Of a stretch of DNA of 64,000 nucleotides, positions 46,704-55,396 are shown piece after piece (positions within the stretch are counted from its first letter, which is position 1; the number at the start of each line of letters is the position of its first letter). The translations under genes and the position numbers were made by a program. The stretch is from JAWXCB01 sp034440455 (GTDB taxonomy: Bacteria; Bacteroidota; Bacteroidia; Chitinophagales; CAIOSU01): positions 1-64,000 of the forward strand of contig JAWXCB010000033.1 of the NCBI GenBank assembly GCA_034440455.1. The letters run 5' to 3'. The notes under the pieces are model-generated. The model ran no database searches, was not told the origin of the DNA, and saw only the letters and a program-made list of their open reading frames with translations.

Positions 46704-47732
46704 ATGAATCCCATCCTCGTAGAAATTCACCGCAATAACGTACTTGAAAGTTTTCATCGAGGCGTGGTGTGCGTGGTGGATAAGGATGGAAAGATTCTTT
46801 ACAGCGAGGGTGATGTGCAGCAGGTGTGCTACCCGCGCTCTGCCATGAAGTTTCTGCAAGTGATTCCGTTGATTGAACACGGTGGCATCGCGCATTTCAA
46901 TTTCACGCTGGAAGAAATTGCTGTGATGTGCGGCTCGCATAACGCGCAGCCGGAACATCTGCAAGCGGTGAATTCCATTTTGAAAAAAATCGGCTTGGAT
47001 AAATTCGCCCTGCATTGCGGACCGCAATATCCCACCTCAAAAAATGATACAGAAGCATTAATAAAATCAGGCGAGCGTGCGCAAGATATTCATAACAATT
47101 GCAGCGGCAAACATGCGGGGATGCTTGCAATGTGCGTAATGAAAGGATGGACAACCGATAATTATATCAGCCCGCAGCATCCGTTGCAGCAACTTATTTT
47201 AGATACTTGCGCTGCCTTCTATGAATATCCCAAGGAGAAAATGATTACGGCTCTTGATGGTTGCTCTGCTCCGATTTTTTCTGTGCCGGTATTTCATCAG
47301 GCTGTAGGTTTTAAAAATTTAGCGCACCCTGAAAAATTTAGTGACAATAGAAAATCTGCTTGTGCCACTGTAGTTGAAGCGGTGAGCAAACATCCGCTGA
47401 TGGTGGCGGGCACAAAGCGTTATTGCACCGAAATGATGGAGATTACTGCTCCCCGTATCATTGGTAAAACAGGCGCTGAAGGCGTTTTCTGCATGGCGCT
47501 ACCACAGGAAAAAATAGGAGTATGTATCAAAATTGATGATGGCAAAATGTTGCCGCAATACAATGTTGCGCAGGCGTTTGTCGAGGCGACCAATCTTTTC
47601 ACGCAAGAGCAATTACAACCGTTGCATCATTACATGCAGGAACCCATTACAAACTGGAACAAGTATGTAACCGGAGAAATCAAAGTGCGCGAAGGATTAT
47701 TTCAGAAATTGGATGCAATGCTCTCTTCTTAA
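46704..47732 (+). CDS. Asparaginase II family (rhizobial type) L-asparaginase
   Basis: A 342-aa protein of the AnsA/asparaginase II family (Rhizobium etli thermolabile type), unrelated to the classic type I/II enzymes. Signatures: RGVVCVVDKDGKILYSEGD, CYPRSAMKFLQVIPLIEHGG (conserved YPRSxxKxxQ near residue 44), MCGSHNAQPEHL near 94, and NNCSGKHAGMLA near 145; the SxxK-like element and Cys residues are implicated in catalysis or metal binding. Predicted to hydrolyse L-asparagine to aspartate and ammonia in the cytoplasm. It lies 74 bp after clpB. Confidence 0.88.
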   Translation: MNPILVEIHRNNVLESFHRGVVCVVDKDGKILYSEGDVQQVCYPRSAMKFLQVIPLIEHGGIAHFNFTLEEIAVMCGSHNAQPEHLQAVNSILKKIGLDKFALHCGPQYPTSKNDTEALIKSGERAQDIHNNCSGKHAGMLAMCVMKGWTTDNYISPQHPLQQLILDTCAAFYEYPKEKMITALDGCSAPIFSVPVFHQAVGFKNLAHPEKFSDNRKSACATVVEAVSKHPLMVAGTKRYCTEMMEITAPRIIGKTGAEGVFCMALPQEKIGVCIKIDDGKMLPQYNVAQAFVEATNLFTQEQLQPLHHYMQEPITNWNKYVTGEIKVREGLFQKLDAMLSS

Positions 47733-47845
47733 TCAAGGCGATTTAACAGAACCTTTTTTGAATTGATTCTGCCGGGGGCATCCTGCCATACAGTATCAAT
47801 TCTCAAACGAGAAGAAGATCGATGAACTTAGCGGTTTTTCATGGC

Positions 47846-48252
47846 TTACAATTCCTTCAGCCACTGAATGGCAGCTTCGCAGGATTTGAACATTTTAAAA
47901 GCAGGGTTGGGTCTGTTGGTGACAAGCGCTTCAATAAACCCAGCTCTTTCTGTTGGGTATGTGGCGGGGTTGTAAACCACGGCACACTTGTTTTCAATCA
48001 TAAGCCCGGTAGTTGCGCCCATGTTTTTCATATCAAGAAAACCTTGCAGCGAGGATTGTCCCAGCTTCATTTTTGAAATGTCGAAAAGAAGACGATTGCT
48101 CCCGTGCTCTTTTGCTAATTGAAGTGCAAGCCCCGTTGTCTTCCTGACATTTTCAGTTGTCACTGCCCTTCCTGCTCGTCATCCACAATGACGAGATGAT
48201 TTGCGCTGTCATAGCGCGCAATCATTTCTATGGTATTATTTGTTTCTGACAT
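47846..48252 (-). pseudogene. Small STAS/SpoIIAA-like protein, probably frameshifted
   Basis: A first frame starts at ATG 48252 (SETNNTIEMIARYDSANHL...DDEQEGQ, 30 aa) and stops at 48160-48162. A second frame starts at GTG 48163 and runs 105 aa (TTENVRKTTGLALQLAKEHGSNRLLFDISKM...). The frames overlap as GTGA. Joined, they would give about 135 aa, the size and pattern of single-domain STAS/SpoIIAA-like proteins (short strand, helix, strand rlLfDiskm). A one-base deletion is the simplest explanation; two translationally coupled small genes are the alternative. Confidence 0.5.
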
Positions 48253-48326
48253 TGAATGAGGCGGAAAATTAAACAAATTATAAAATTCGCTTTAGCAGGT
48301 TTTCTAACAATCCGCAGTACAATGCG

Positions 48327-49220
48327 CTACTTCAAAAAATCCGGTTGCCGGAAGGAAGGGTTGGGATATTTATAAAAACCTTCTCCTGTTTTAACGCCCA
48401 GTTTTCCGGCATCAACATATTCCTTCAGCCACTTGGCAAAGCGAACGCTCTTTTCATCGCGGTAGGCTTTGGTAACGTGCCACACGGTGTCAATGCCGAT
48501 GGTGTCCATCAGCCCGAAAGGACCAATAGTAGTTTGCATGTTTGCCATCCACGAGCGGTCAATATTTTCGATGCTTGCTACACCGCCCGTTACTAACGCC
48601 CCCGACATGCCCATCACCACGCCTAACATGGCGTTGAACACATATCCGTGCGATTCCTTCTCCACCACGATGGGAATTTGGTCGAGCGTTCTGCCCATGT
48701 CTTTCAGAAATTTCACCACCCAGGGTTCCGTGCCGGGATGCGGCATAATGTCAACTACGTTTGCAAGGAACACATCATGAAAATGATAAGCGCAAAAGCG
48801 CGGAGCGTTGCCTGAATCTTCAGCGAGCCATGAAGGCAGCATGTAAGAGGTATTGGTGGTAATCACAGCATGTCTTGGAAATAAAGGCGCGAATTGCTGA
48901 TACAATTCTTTCTTCACCTCCCTGTCTTCCAACACTGATTCGCTGATGAAATCTGCATTTGCAGCAGCCTGTTTTGCATCGGTGGTTACGCTTATTTTTT
49001 GTTTTGCAGCTTCGGCATCTGAAGCCGTGATTTTTTCATCTTTAAACATGGAGGCGAGCAGTTTGCCCTGTATCTTCAATGCTTTTTGCAGCGCATCTTC
49101 GCTGATGTCATACATTGCCACGTCAAATCCTTTCAGCGCGCTTTGCAGTCCAATGCGCAAGCCCATCGTGCCGCTGCCGATGATAAGCACCTTTTTTACA
49201 TCATTCAATTTTAGCTCCAT
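48327..49220 (-). CDS. 3-hydroxyacyl-CoA dehydrogenase, NAD-binding
   Basis: The frame is open from 49313, but the ATG at 49220 matches the family start, giving 297 aa (MELKLNDVKKVLIIGSGTMG). Rossmann motif GSGTMG is at about residues 16-21; the acidic residue of the NAD ribose contact follows in VAMYDIS. Conserved SVLEDREVKKELYQQF, VITTNTSYMLPS and FCAYHFHDV (the catalytic His) lie in the first domain; the helical C-domain has KESHGYVFNAML. It oxidises L-3-hydroxyacyl-CoA (C4 likely) in beta-oxidation or butyrate-type pathways. Stands alone here. Confidence 0.88.
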   Translation of the reverse strand: MELKLNDVKKVLIIGSGTMGLRIGLQSALKGFDVAMYDISEDALQKALKIQGKLLASMFKDEKITASDAEAAKQKISVTTDAKQAAANADFISESVLEDREVKKELYQQFAPLFPRHAVITTNTSYMLPSWLAEDSGNAPRFCAYHFHDVFLANVVDIMPHPGTEPWVVKFLKDMGRTLDQIPIVVEKESHGYVFNAMLGVVMGMSGALVTGGVASIENIDRSWMANMQTTIGPFGLMDTIGIDTVWHVTKAYRDEKSVRFAKWLKEYVDAGKLGVKTGEGFYKYPNPSFRQPDFLK

Positions 49221-49845
49221 GACTTGTTTGTTTTGAGTCGTGCAAGATAGCAAAGCGCGTTGCAAATCCTCCTTATTTACCTCTCGAAGGCAGGTGCGGA
49301 TGGCTTCGCGCACAAGCTAAAGGGGTTAGGGAGATTTGCGCTTCTTTGGTTTCTTTGCCGCCTTCGCTTTTTTTATTGAACTCCAGAGAACGCCTGTCCT
49401 GCGATAAAATTTAGCAAATCTCATTCTGGATTCATGAAGCGAGCAGCAAGGTTGAGCCTTCTTTGAAGTTTAATAATTATACTCTTAGGGAGGCATCAGG
49501 CGTTCTATTCTTATCACATCTGCTGGGGCTGATAAATGAATCTGCAATTTCCCAACCCTTTCACTCCGCGCCTTTTACGCGCGCTTTTCCAACTGCCATT
49601 ACTTTAGCAACACTTTTTTCCTTCAGCAGTTTAATGGAGGTTACCTTCGCGGGCATTTGGAGATGATAAGATATCGCGCCCTTTCAGCTGTTTGCGCCCG
49701 TTCGAATGGATTCATCGGGCGGGCTGCCATATTATGCGCTAATGAAATGGAATACGTACGCCACTACTTTCAATATTTAATTTTTCATTCAATTTCATAA
49801 GCAATTGAAAAAAGCTCTTTAGCTTTCGGATTCAAAACAAACCCT
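49221..49845. other. Intergenic region, no gene recognised
   Basis: A plus-strand frame at 49463-49666 has no family features or supporting context. Around 49265-49330 there are traces of the CCTCCTT...AAGGGGTTAGGGAG purine/pyrimidine repeat family. Nothing else was identified. Confidence 0.4.
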
Positions 49846-52107
49846 ATGTTCAGAACCCTGCTCCTTTCTATTCTTGTTTCCAGCACTTCCGCAACCTTTG
49901 CGCAGAAGGGAATCCAATTTGACGGCTTAAATGATTATGTGACCTTCGGCACTGCTTCGGGCTTGGGAAGCAGCGCGTTTACGATTGAAATCTGGTTCAA
50001 ACGCACCGGTACAGGCGCAACCACTTCTACGGGCACGGGCGGAGTAACCGCTTATCCCTTGCTGGCGAAAGGTAGAAGCGAATCAGACGGCAGCACGAAA
50101 GACATGAATTATTTTCTCGGCATTAACACGAGTGGAAAATTAGTTGCCGACTTTGAAGAAGGCGCGGGGCAGGCAACCCCCGGCTTGAATCATCCGGTAA
50201 CGGGCATTACCACGATAGTAAACAATACATGGTATCATGCTGCTGCGACTTATGATGGCGCATCATGGAATCTGTATCTCAACGGCAATTTGGAAAAGAC
50301 ATTAGCTGTCGGACGGCTTCCGCAGTCAGCAAGCATTCAGCACGCGAGTATCGGCAGCGCATTAAACTCAACAGGTTCATCATCAGGAAATTTTAAAGGA
50401 GTGCTTGATGAGGCGCGTGTGTGGAATTATGCAAGAACGCAGGCGCAAATCAGCGCGAGCCGCTCTGCGGAAATCACAGCAACAACAGGACTGGTGGGCT
50501 ATTGGAAAATGAACGAAGGCACCGGCACCACCGCTGCAAATACAGGCAGCGCATCTTCAGCAAATGGTTCATTGCGAAACGGACCAACATGGGTTACTGG
50601 ATTTCCCGCAGGCACACCGCCACCCGTAAACAATCCGCCAATAGTAACAATTGTAGCGCCTGCAAATAATGTAACGGGAGTTTCTACCAATGCCACATTG
50701 AGCGTGTCAGTAAGCGATGCGCAGGTAACAGCGCTCACGGTCACGTTTTATGCGCGGGCGTGTCCTGCCGTTTCAACAGGCGTTGACTTCACGATTGTGC
50801 CGCTGCCCGACACTCAATATTATACCAGCCACATGAATGGCGGAACGAATTCCATTTACAAAGCGCAGATGCAGTGGGTGGTGAATAACCGCGTGTCGCA
50901 AAACATCGTGTTCGTTGAAGGCTTGGGTGATTGCGTTCAAAATGGCGACAATGGCGGCAACCCGATAGAATGGTTACGCGCTGACACCTCGATGAAGATT
51001 ATTGAAAACCCGATAACGACTACGCTCGCGCATGGAATCCCTTACGGAATTAATGTAGGCAATCACGACCAGACACCGGGCGGCTCGTCAAGCGGCTCTA
51101 CGAATTCGTTTAATACATACTTCGGGGAAGCGCGTTTTTCAGGACGCGATTATTATGGCGGGCATTACGGCAACAACAATGACAACAGCTATTATTTATT
51201 TTCCGCGAGTGGATTGAATTTCATTGTCATCAATTTTGAATATGCTACTTCAATGAGTTCTGCCGTGTTGACCTGGGCGGATAATCTTTTGAAAACGCAC
51301 AGCAACCGCAGAGGGATTGTTGGCAGTCATTATATTCTGAATTCAAGCGGCACATTTGGCACACAGGGACAAGCGATATACAATGCGCTGAGAAATAATC
51401 CTAACTTGTTTTTGATGTTGTGCGGGCATAACGATGAAGAAGCGCAAAGACAGGATACATACATCGGGAATACGGTTTACAGCGTGATGTCAGATTACCA
51501 GGCGCGGACAAAAGGCGGCAACGGCTGGCTGCGTATGATGAAATTCTCGCCCGCGAATAATACGATTTCTGTGAAGACCTATTCCCCAACATTGAACCAA
51601 TATGAAACGGATGCAAACAGCCAGTTCACGCTCAACTACAATATGTCGCCTCCTCCTGCTGCGTTTGCTTCACTCGGTACAAACAGCAATGTTGCTTCAG
51701 GTACAACAACCACAAAATCATACAGCGCTCTTTTGCCAAATACCTGCTACGAGTGGTATGTAATAGTGAGCGATGGCGTGAATAGCATCACAAGTTCATC
51801 TTGGAAGTTCACTACTGGAAGTTCCTCGAATAAAACAACGCTTAATGAAGCAGAGGAAGACGAGTTACAAATAAAAGTGTATCCCAACCCAAGCAGCACC
51901 GGAATTTTTAATGTGAAATATGATAACCTGACGAGCGAAACAACCTACTCTGTTATCAATGCCGCAGGGCAGGAGATTCATGCAGGTGAATTTTCAGGCA
52001 ACGGAGGATTAAAGCAACTTGACCTTGCGAATGCAGCCAAAGGCATTTATTTCTTCATCATTAACAGCGCAACCGAACAGAAAGTAGAAAGGATTATTGT
52101 AGAGTAA
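49846..52107 (+). CDS. T9SS-exported LamG plus metallophosphoesterase protein
   Basis: A 753-aa protein: signal peptide (about 19 residues, ending TFAQ), a LamG/concanavalin-like domain at about 22-215 (IQFDGLNDYVTFGTASGLGSSAFTIEIWF, VGYWKMNEGTG), and a short Ig/fibronectin-like piece. A calcineurin-like phosphoesterase domain follows at about 300-560 with its metal motifs in order: PLPDTQYY, EGLGDCVQNGD, NVGNHDQTPGG, VGSHYI and CGHNDEE. A second short beta domain and the type A Por sorting tail (VYPNPSSTGIFNVKYDN...KGIYFFII...RIIVE) end it. Likely cell-surface or released hydrolase of a phosphate ester; the LamG part probably binds glycan. Confidence 0.85.
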   Translation: MFRTLLLSILVSSTSATFAQKGIQFDGLNDYVTFGTASGLGSSAFTIEIWFKRTGTGATTSTGTGGVTAYPLLAKGRSESDGSTKDMNYFLGINTSGKLVADFEEGAGQATPGLNHPVTGITTIVNNTWYHAAATYDGASWNLYLNGNLEKTLAVGRLPQSASIQHASIGSALNSTGSSSGNFKGVLDEARVWNYARTQAQISASRSAEITATTGLVGYWKMNEGTGTTAANTGSASSANGSLRNGPTWVTGFPAGTPPPVNNPPIVTIVAPANNVTGVSTNATLSVSVSDAQVTALTVTFYARACPAVSTGVDFTIVPLPDTQYYTSHMNGGTNSIYKAQMQWVVNNRVSQNIVFVEGLGDCVQNGDNGGNPIEWLRADTSMKIIENPITTTLAHGIPYGINVGNHDQTPGGSSSGSTNSFNTYFGEARFSGRDYYGGHYGNNNDNSYYLFSASGLNFIVINFEYATSMSSAVLTWADNLLKTHSNRRGIVGSHYILNSSGTFGTQGQAIYNALRNNPNLFLMLCGHNDEEAQRQDTYIGNTVYSVMSDYQARTKGGNGWLRMMKFSPANNTISVKTYSPTLNQYETDANSQFTLNYNMSPPPAAFASLGTNSNVASGTTTTKSYSALLPNTCYEWYVIVSDGVNSITSSSWKFTTGSSSNKTTLNEAEEDELQIKVYPNPSSTGIFNVKYDNLTSETTYSVINAAGQEIHAGEFSGNGGLKQLDLANAAKGIYFFIINSATEQKVERIIVE

Positions 52108-52179
52108 TTCTTCAGTTCCATTTATCTCGCTTTTGGAGGGAATATACATTACACTTTTCATTTGCAGTATCTTTGTTGC

Positions 52180-52501
52180 ATGAGTAGTGCAGAGCAACAT
52201 ATTCTTCAACGTATCAAATCAAAAGTGCTGCAAAAAGACCCGCAGGCAGAAGTGATTTTATTCGGCTCGCGCGCGCGTGGCGATGCCCGTCACGATTCTG
52301 ATTGGGACATCCTTATCTTATTGAACCAATAAGATATCAGGCAGGCGCGTGGAACAAGAATTCAGAGAACAAATTTTTGATGTGGAGCTTGAAACCGCAC
52401 AGCCGATTTCCACATTTGTATTTTCAAAGGCTGATTGGGAAGGGAAACATCGCGCAACTCCCTTTTATCATAACATTCAAAAAGAAGGCATCCGGTTTTA
52501 A
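52180..52501 (+). pseudogene. MNT-type nucleotidyltransferase of a HEPN/MNT pair, +1 frameshift
   Basis: The ATG at 52180 opens MSSAEQHILQRIKSKVLQK and the nucleotidyltransferase motif VILFGSRARGDARHDSDWDILILL (GSx10DxD type, with both catalytic Asp), but the frame stops at TAA 52330-52332. Skipping one base at CAA-T-AAG restores a frame continuing KISGRRVEQEFREQIFDVELE...ISTFVFSKADWEGKHRATPFYHNIQKEG, which is what complete family members have, and it ends at 52501 overlapping the HEPN start (TAATG). Minimal nucleotidyltransferases act as antitoxins by AMPylating HEPN partners. One inserted base, a sequencing error or a recoding event could explain it. Confidence 0.75.
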
Positions 52502-52890
52502 TGTCAGCAGCAAAAGAAGACTATATCGCTTATCGCATTGCCAAGTCAGATGAAGTTTTTGCAGATGAAGCTTTGCTTGCATTGAATAACAGGTGGAATT
52601 CATGCGTCAACAGACTTTATTATTCCAGTTTTTATTTAGTGAGCGCATTGTTGTATCGTTCAGGAATAAAAGCGGATACGCACAATGGCGCTAAAACGCA
52701 GTTTTTTCAGCACTTTGTAAAAACAGGCGCAGTGCCTGCCGAGCAAGGGAAACTTTATACGCATTTATTCGACTGGAGGCAAGAAAGCGATTATGCCGAC
52801 TTTATCGAATTTGATGGACCAACAATAAAACCCATGTTGGAGAAAGTGTCTGCTTTCAATTTACTCCTCAAATCTTTAATTAAGAAGTAG
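52501..52890 (+). CDS. HEPN domain protein, partner of the MNT nucleotidyltransferase
   Basis: A 129-aa helical protein: AYRIAKSDEVFADEALLALNNRWNSCVNRLYYSSFYLVSALL, then ADTHNGAKTQFFQHFVKTG and FDWRQESDYADF. This is the standard pattern of HEPN proteins paired with MNT. The Rx4-6H RNase motif is not clear: Arg in YRSGIKADTH is seven residues before His. In active pairs HEPN is an RNase toxin neutralised by MNT. It overlaps the MNT frame by 1 nt, so the two were one coupled module. If the MNT frame is really broken, this protein is either tolerated or inactive. Confidence 0.8.
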   Translation: MSAAKEDYIAYRIAKSDEVFADEALLALNNRWNSCVNRLYYSSFYLVSALLYRSGIKADTHNGAKTQFFQHFVKTGAVPAEQGKLYTHLFDWRQESDYADFIEFDGPTIKPMLEKVSAFNLLLKSLIKK

Positions 52891-53072
52891 CTTTTCTTAT
52901 TTCGTAGAATTCTCTCTTTTCGCTTTGTGATTTTCCAAAAGCGAGAGATAGCAGCACTGACAGAACGCGCCACTTTTAGAATTGCAGGAGGATAGACTAT
53001 TTACCTATTGATTGTGAACTATCGTGTATGTGCTGTGCATTTTTTCGCGCTACTTTGCGCTAAACTTCAAAC

Positions 53073-54686
53073 TTGAAACTGCAAACTTCAATTTTCATTT
53101 TTTCTCTCGCGCTATTTATCGCTTCGTGCAATGGGGATAGCGAATCATCCGATAAAAAAATCTTCCGCTATAATTCCTCTTCAGGCATCACTTCCCTCGA
53201 CCCTGCTTTTGCAAAAGACCAGGCGAATATCTGGGCGGTCAACATGCTCTACAGCGGCTTGATTCAATTTGATGAAAACCTGAACATAGAACCATGTCTT
53301 GCAAAAAAATGGAGCATCAGCGATGATGGATTGACCTACACGTTTCATTTGCGCAGTGATGTCTATTTCCACGCTCACGAATTATTTCCCGATGGAAAAG
53401 GCAGAAAAGTGACAGCTACCGATGTTGCTTACAGCCTTCAAAGAATCGTTGACCCCGCAACGGCATCGCCCGGCTTGTGGATTTTCAATGGAAGAGTTGA
53501 TGCAGCGCAGCCCTTCACTGCTAAGGATGACACTACGTTTCAAATCAAACTCTTAAAACCGTTTCGACCGATGTTGAGCATCCTCACGATGCAATACACG
53601 TACATCGTGCCGAAGGAAGTTGCGGAGCATTACGGGAAAGATTTTCGCGTGCATCCTGTCGGCACAGGTCCTTTCAAATTCAAAGTGTGGCAGGAAAGCG
53701 ATGTGTTGATTCTCACAAAAAATGAAAACTATTTCGAGCAAGGGTTGCCCTGCCTCGATGGCGTGAAAGTGTCCTTCATTCAAAGCAAGCAAACCGAATA
53801 TCTCAACTTTCTGAAAGGCGATTTGGATTTTCTTTCAGGTGTTGACGCGAGCTACATCAATGATTTACTTACACAGGAAGGCGAATTGAAAGAGGAACAC
53901 TCCACAACAATTTCCATGTACAAAACGCCTTATCTAAATTCTGAATATCTTGGCTTTTTGATGGACGACCGCAACGCGAATCTTCCGAACAACCCGCTCA
54001 AAATAAAAGAGGTGCGTCAGGCGATTAACTATGGGTTTGACCGCGAAGCAGTCATTCGGTATTTGCGCAATAGTATTGGAAAGCCTGCAAACTCAGGCTT
54101 TGTGCCATTCGGATTGCCTTCGTTTAATGCGGAGAAAGTGAAAGGCTACAGTCACAATCCCGAAAAAGCAAAACAACTGTTAGTGCAAGCAGGATTTTCT
54201 GGAGGAAAGGGCTTGCCTGAAATTCCGCTCTACACAAGCAAGACGTATGAAGACATCGCAACTTATCTCCAAAGCCAGTTGCGCGACATCGGCATTCCCG
54301 TAAGATTGGAAATTGTGCTGCCCGCGTTTCAGCGCGAGCTGATGTCAAAGTCGCAGGCTCCTTTCTTTCGCGGCTCATGGATTGCCGATTATCCTGATGC
54401 GGAAAGTTATCTCGCGATGTTTTATAGCAAGCATGGCGCGCCTCCCAACTACACGCGCTTCAGCGATGCGCAATTCGACAACTTGTATGAGCAGGCGCTC
54501 AATGAAAATGACGATGCGCTGCGTTATTCACTTTATCAAAAGATGGACAGCATCCTGATGGAAAATGCGGTGGTCGTTCCATTATTCTATGATGAAGTAA
54601 TCCGCTTTGTGCGCAAAGGCGTTGACGGGCTTGAACCCAATGCGATGAATTTGCTCAATGTGAAGCGCGTGAAAATCAGTGAATGA
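53073..54686 (+). CDS. ABC transporter substrate-binding lipoprotein, peptide family 5
   Basis: 537 aa from a TTG start at 53073, which gives an immediate lipoprotein signal (KLQTSIFIFSLALFIASC, acylated Cys at about residue 19). SBP_bac_5 features: YNSSSGITSLDPAFAKDQANIWAVNMLYSGLIQFDENL, WSISDDGLTYTFHLRSDVYFH (family signature near residue 85), HPVGTGPFKF near 195, VRQAINYGFDREAVIRY near 315. Anchored in the periplasm, it should bind oligopeptides or similar solutes, delivering them to an ABC permease not present in this window. Confidence 0.88.
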   Translation: MKLQTSIFIFSLALFIASCNGDSESSDKKIFRYNSSSGITSLDPAFAKDQANIWAVNMLYSGLIQFDENLNIEPCLAKKWSISDDGLTYTFHLRSDVYFHAHELFPDGKGRKVTATDVAYSLQRIVDPATASPGLWIFNGRVDAAQPFTAKDDTTFQIKLLKPFRPMLSILTMQYTYIVPKEVAEHYGKDFRVHPVGTGPFKFKVWQESDVLILTKNENYFEQGLPCLDGVKVSFIQSKQTEYLNFLKGDLDFLSGVDASYINDLLTQEGELKEEHSTTISMYKTPYLNSEYLGFLMDDRNANLPNNPLKIKEVRQAINYGFDREAVIRYLRNSIGKPANSGFVPFGLPSFNAEKVKGYSHNPEKAKQLLVQAGFSGGKGLPEIPLYTSKTYEDIATYLQSQLRDIGIPVRLEIVLPAFQRELMSKSQAPFFRGSWIADYPDAESYLAMFYSKHGAPPNYTRFSDAQFDNLYEQALNENDDALRYSLYQKMDSILMENAVVVPLFYDEVIRFVRKGVDGLEPNAMNLLNVKRVKISE

Positions 54687-55276
54687 GCCATACCCGCCAT
54701 GAGGAGGAGGTATTGGCGCGTACGTATTTCGTTTCTTTATCGTGTCGCTTTAGTGGCGCGGCTCGTCAGAACGGTAATGATATTTATGGAGAAATCGTCC
54801 ACAGTCCTCAGTCTTTAGTCCACTTGTCCATCGTTCAACACTCCCTTACTCCCTCTCTCAGGAGGGGCTGGGGTGGATTCTTGCTGTTTGCTACTTGCAG
54901 AGCGTGTGCCGCTGCGTCCGGCTTCCCGTTTTTATGCGAAAAAATGACAGTTTTTGCGTAATTGATTGATTATCATACATGAAAGACCTATTCCGCTAAA
55001 GCGGTGGGGCTTTCATGTCTTGGGGCAGCAAATGCAAAATCAAACTTGAACCTTCCTAAAAGAACTTGACACTTTCTGAGGTAGTTTCTAAAAAGTGTCT
55101 CGTCCTAAAATAGGTTTACACAAAAACCTAATTTAGGACGAGACAAAGCAAGATTAAATCTTTCAGCGCTGGCAACAATCACAGCCTCCGCTTGAGCCTT
55201 ATATCCTTGAGCGTCCGCTCTTTTTATTAGCGCACCAGCGGACGCTGGGCGAGATACGGTATTTCCAAAAACCACG
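54687..55276. other. Repeat-rich intergenic region upstream of the aromatic operon
   Basis: No gene is credible. It holds a copy (54713-54772) of the stretch at 11281-11340, a CCCTCTCTCAGGAGGGGCTGGGG palindrome-type remnant (54849-54872), a hairpin CATGAAAG...CTTTCATG (54978-55017), a long inverted repeat at 55097-55144, and GCGTCCGCT...AGCGGACGC at 55211-55245. Confidence 0.5.
55097..55144. repeat. Near-perfect 21-bp inverted repeat with 6-nt loop
   Basis: Arms 55097-55117 and 55124-55144, beginning GTCTCGTCCTAAA and ending TTTAGGACGAGAC, differ at one position. No U-tract follows, so it does not look like an ordinary terminator. A short flanking inverted pair, GACACTTT (about 55067) and AAAAGTGTC, overlaps the left arm. 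Solo IS ends or a miniature fold-back element are possible. Confidence 0.6.
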
Positions 55277-55284
55277 TATCTTTG
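55277..55284 (+). promoter_or_regulatory. -7 box of the aromatic operon promoter
   Basis: TATCTTTG matches TAnnTTTG exactly. Transcription would start near 55291, ten bases before the leader peptide ATG. No clear TTTG -33 box was seen at the expected spacing. Confidence 0.5.
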
Positions 55285-55300
55285 AACACGAGTTCAGAAG

Positions 55301-55372
55301 ATGATGTCAAACAACACATTTTATTATTGGTTTTTTAAATCCCCTGCGGGACTTGAATCGGTGTGTTGTTAA
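55301..55372 (+). CDS. Aromatic operon leader peptide (23 codons)
   Basis: The frame begins with two ATG codons (55301, 55304), continues SNNT, then F-Y-Y-W-F-F at codons 7-12, and ends GLESVCC before TAA 55370-55372. Six successive aromatic residues, including the only one-codon member Trp, are far beyond chance in so short a frame, and the position before a terminator and pheA fixes its role: sensing charged tRNA-Phe, tRNA-Tyr and tRNA-Trp. The peptide itself need not have a function. Confidence 0.88.
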   Translation: MMSNNTFYYWFFKSPAGLESVCC

Positions 55373-55396
55373 GCATCTGAAAACAAAACACAAAGG

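Noticed and set aside
49221..49313. Extra 31 residues on the 3-hydroxyacyl-CoA dehydrogenase
   Set aside because: The family begins a few residues before the Rossmann motif, matching the ATG at 49220.
52302..52553. 83-codon frame overlapping the MNT and HEPN genes
   Set aside because: It is in a third frame; MNT and HEPN motifs lie in the other two frames.
54683..54961. 92-codon frame after the peptide-binding protein
   Set aside because: It is composed of intergenic repeat sequence (54713-54772 and 54849-54872) and has no family features.
55097..55144. Reading the large hairpin as a transcription terminator
   Set aside because: No U-tract follows on either strand and no gene ends nearby.
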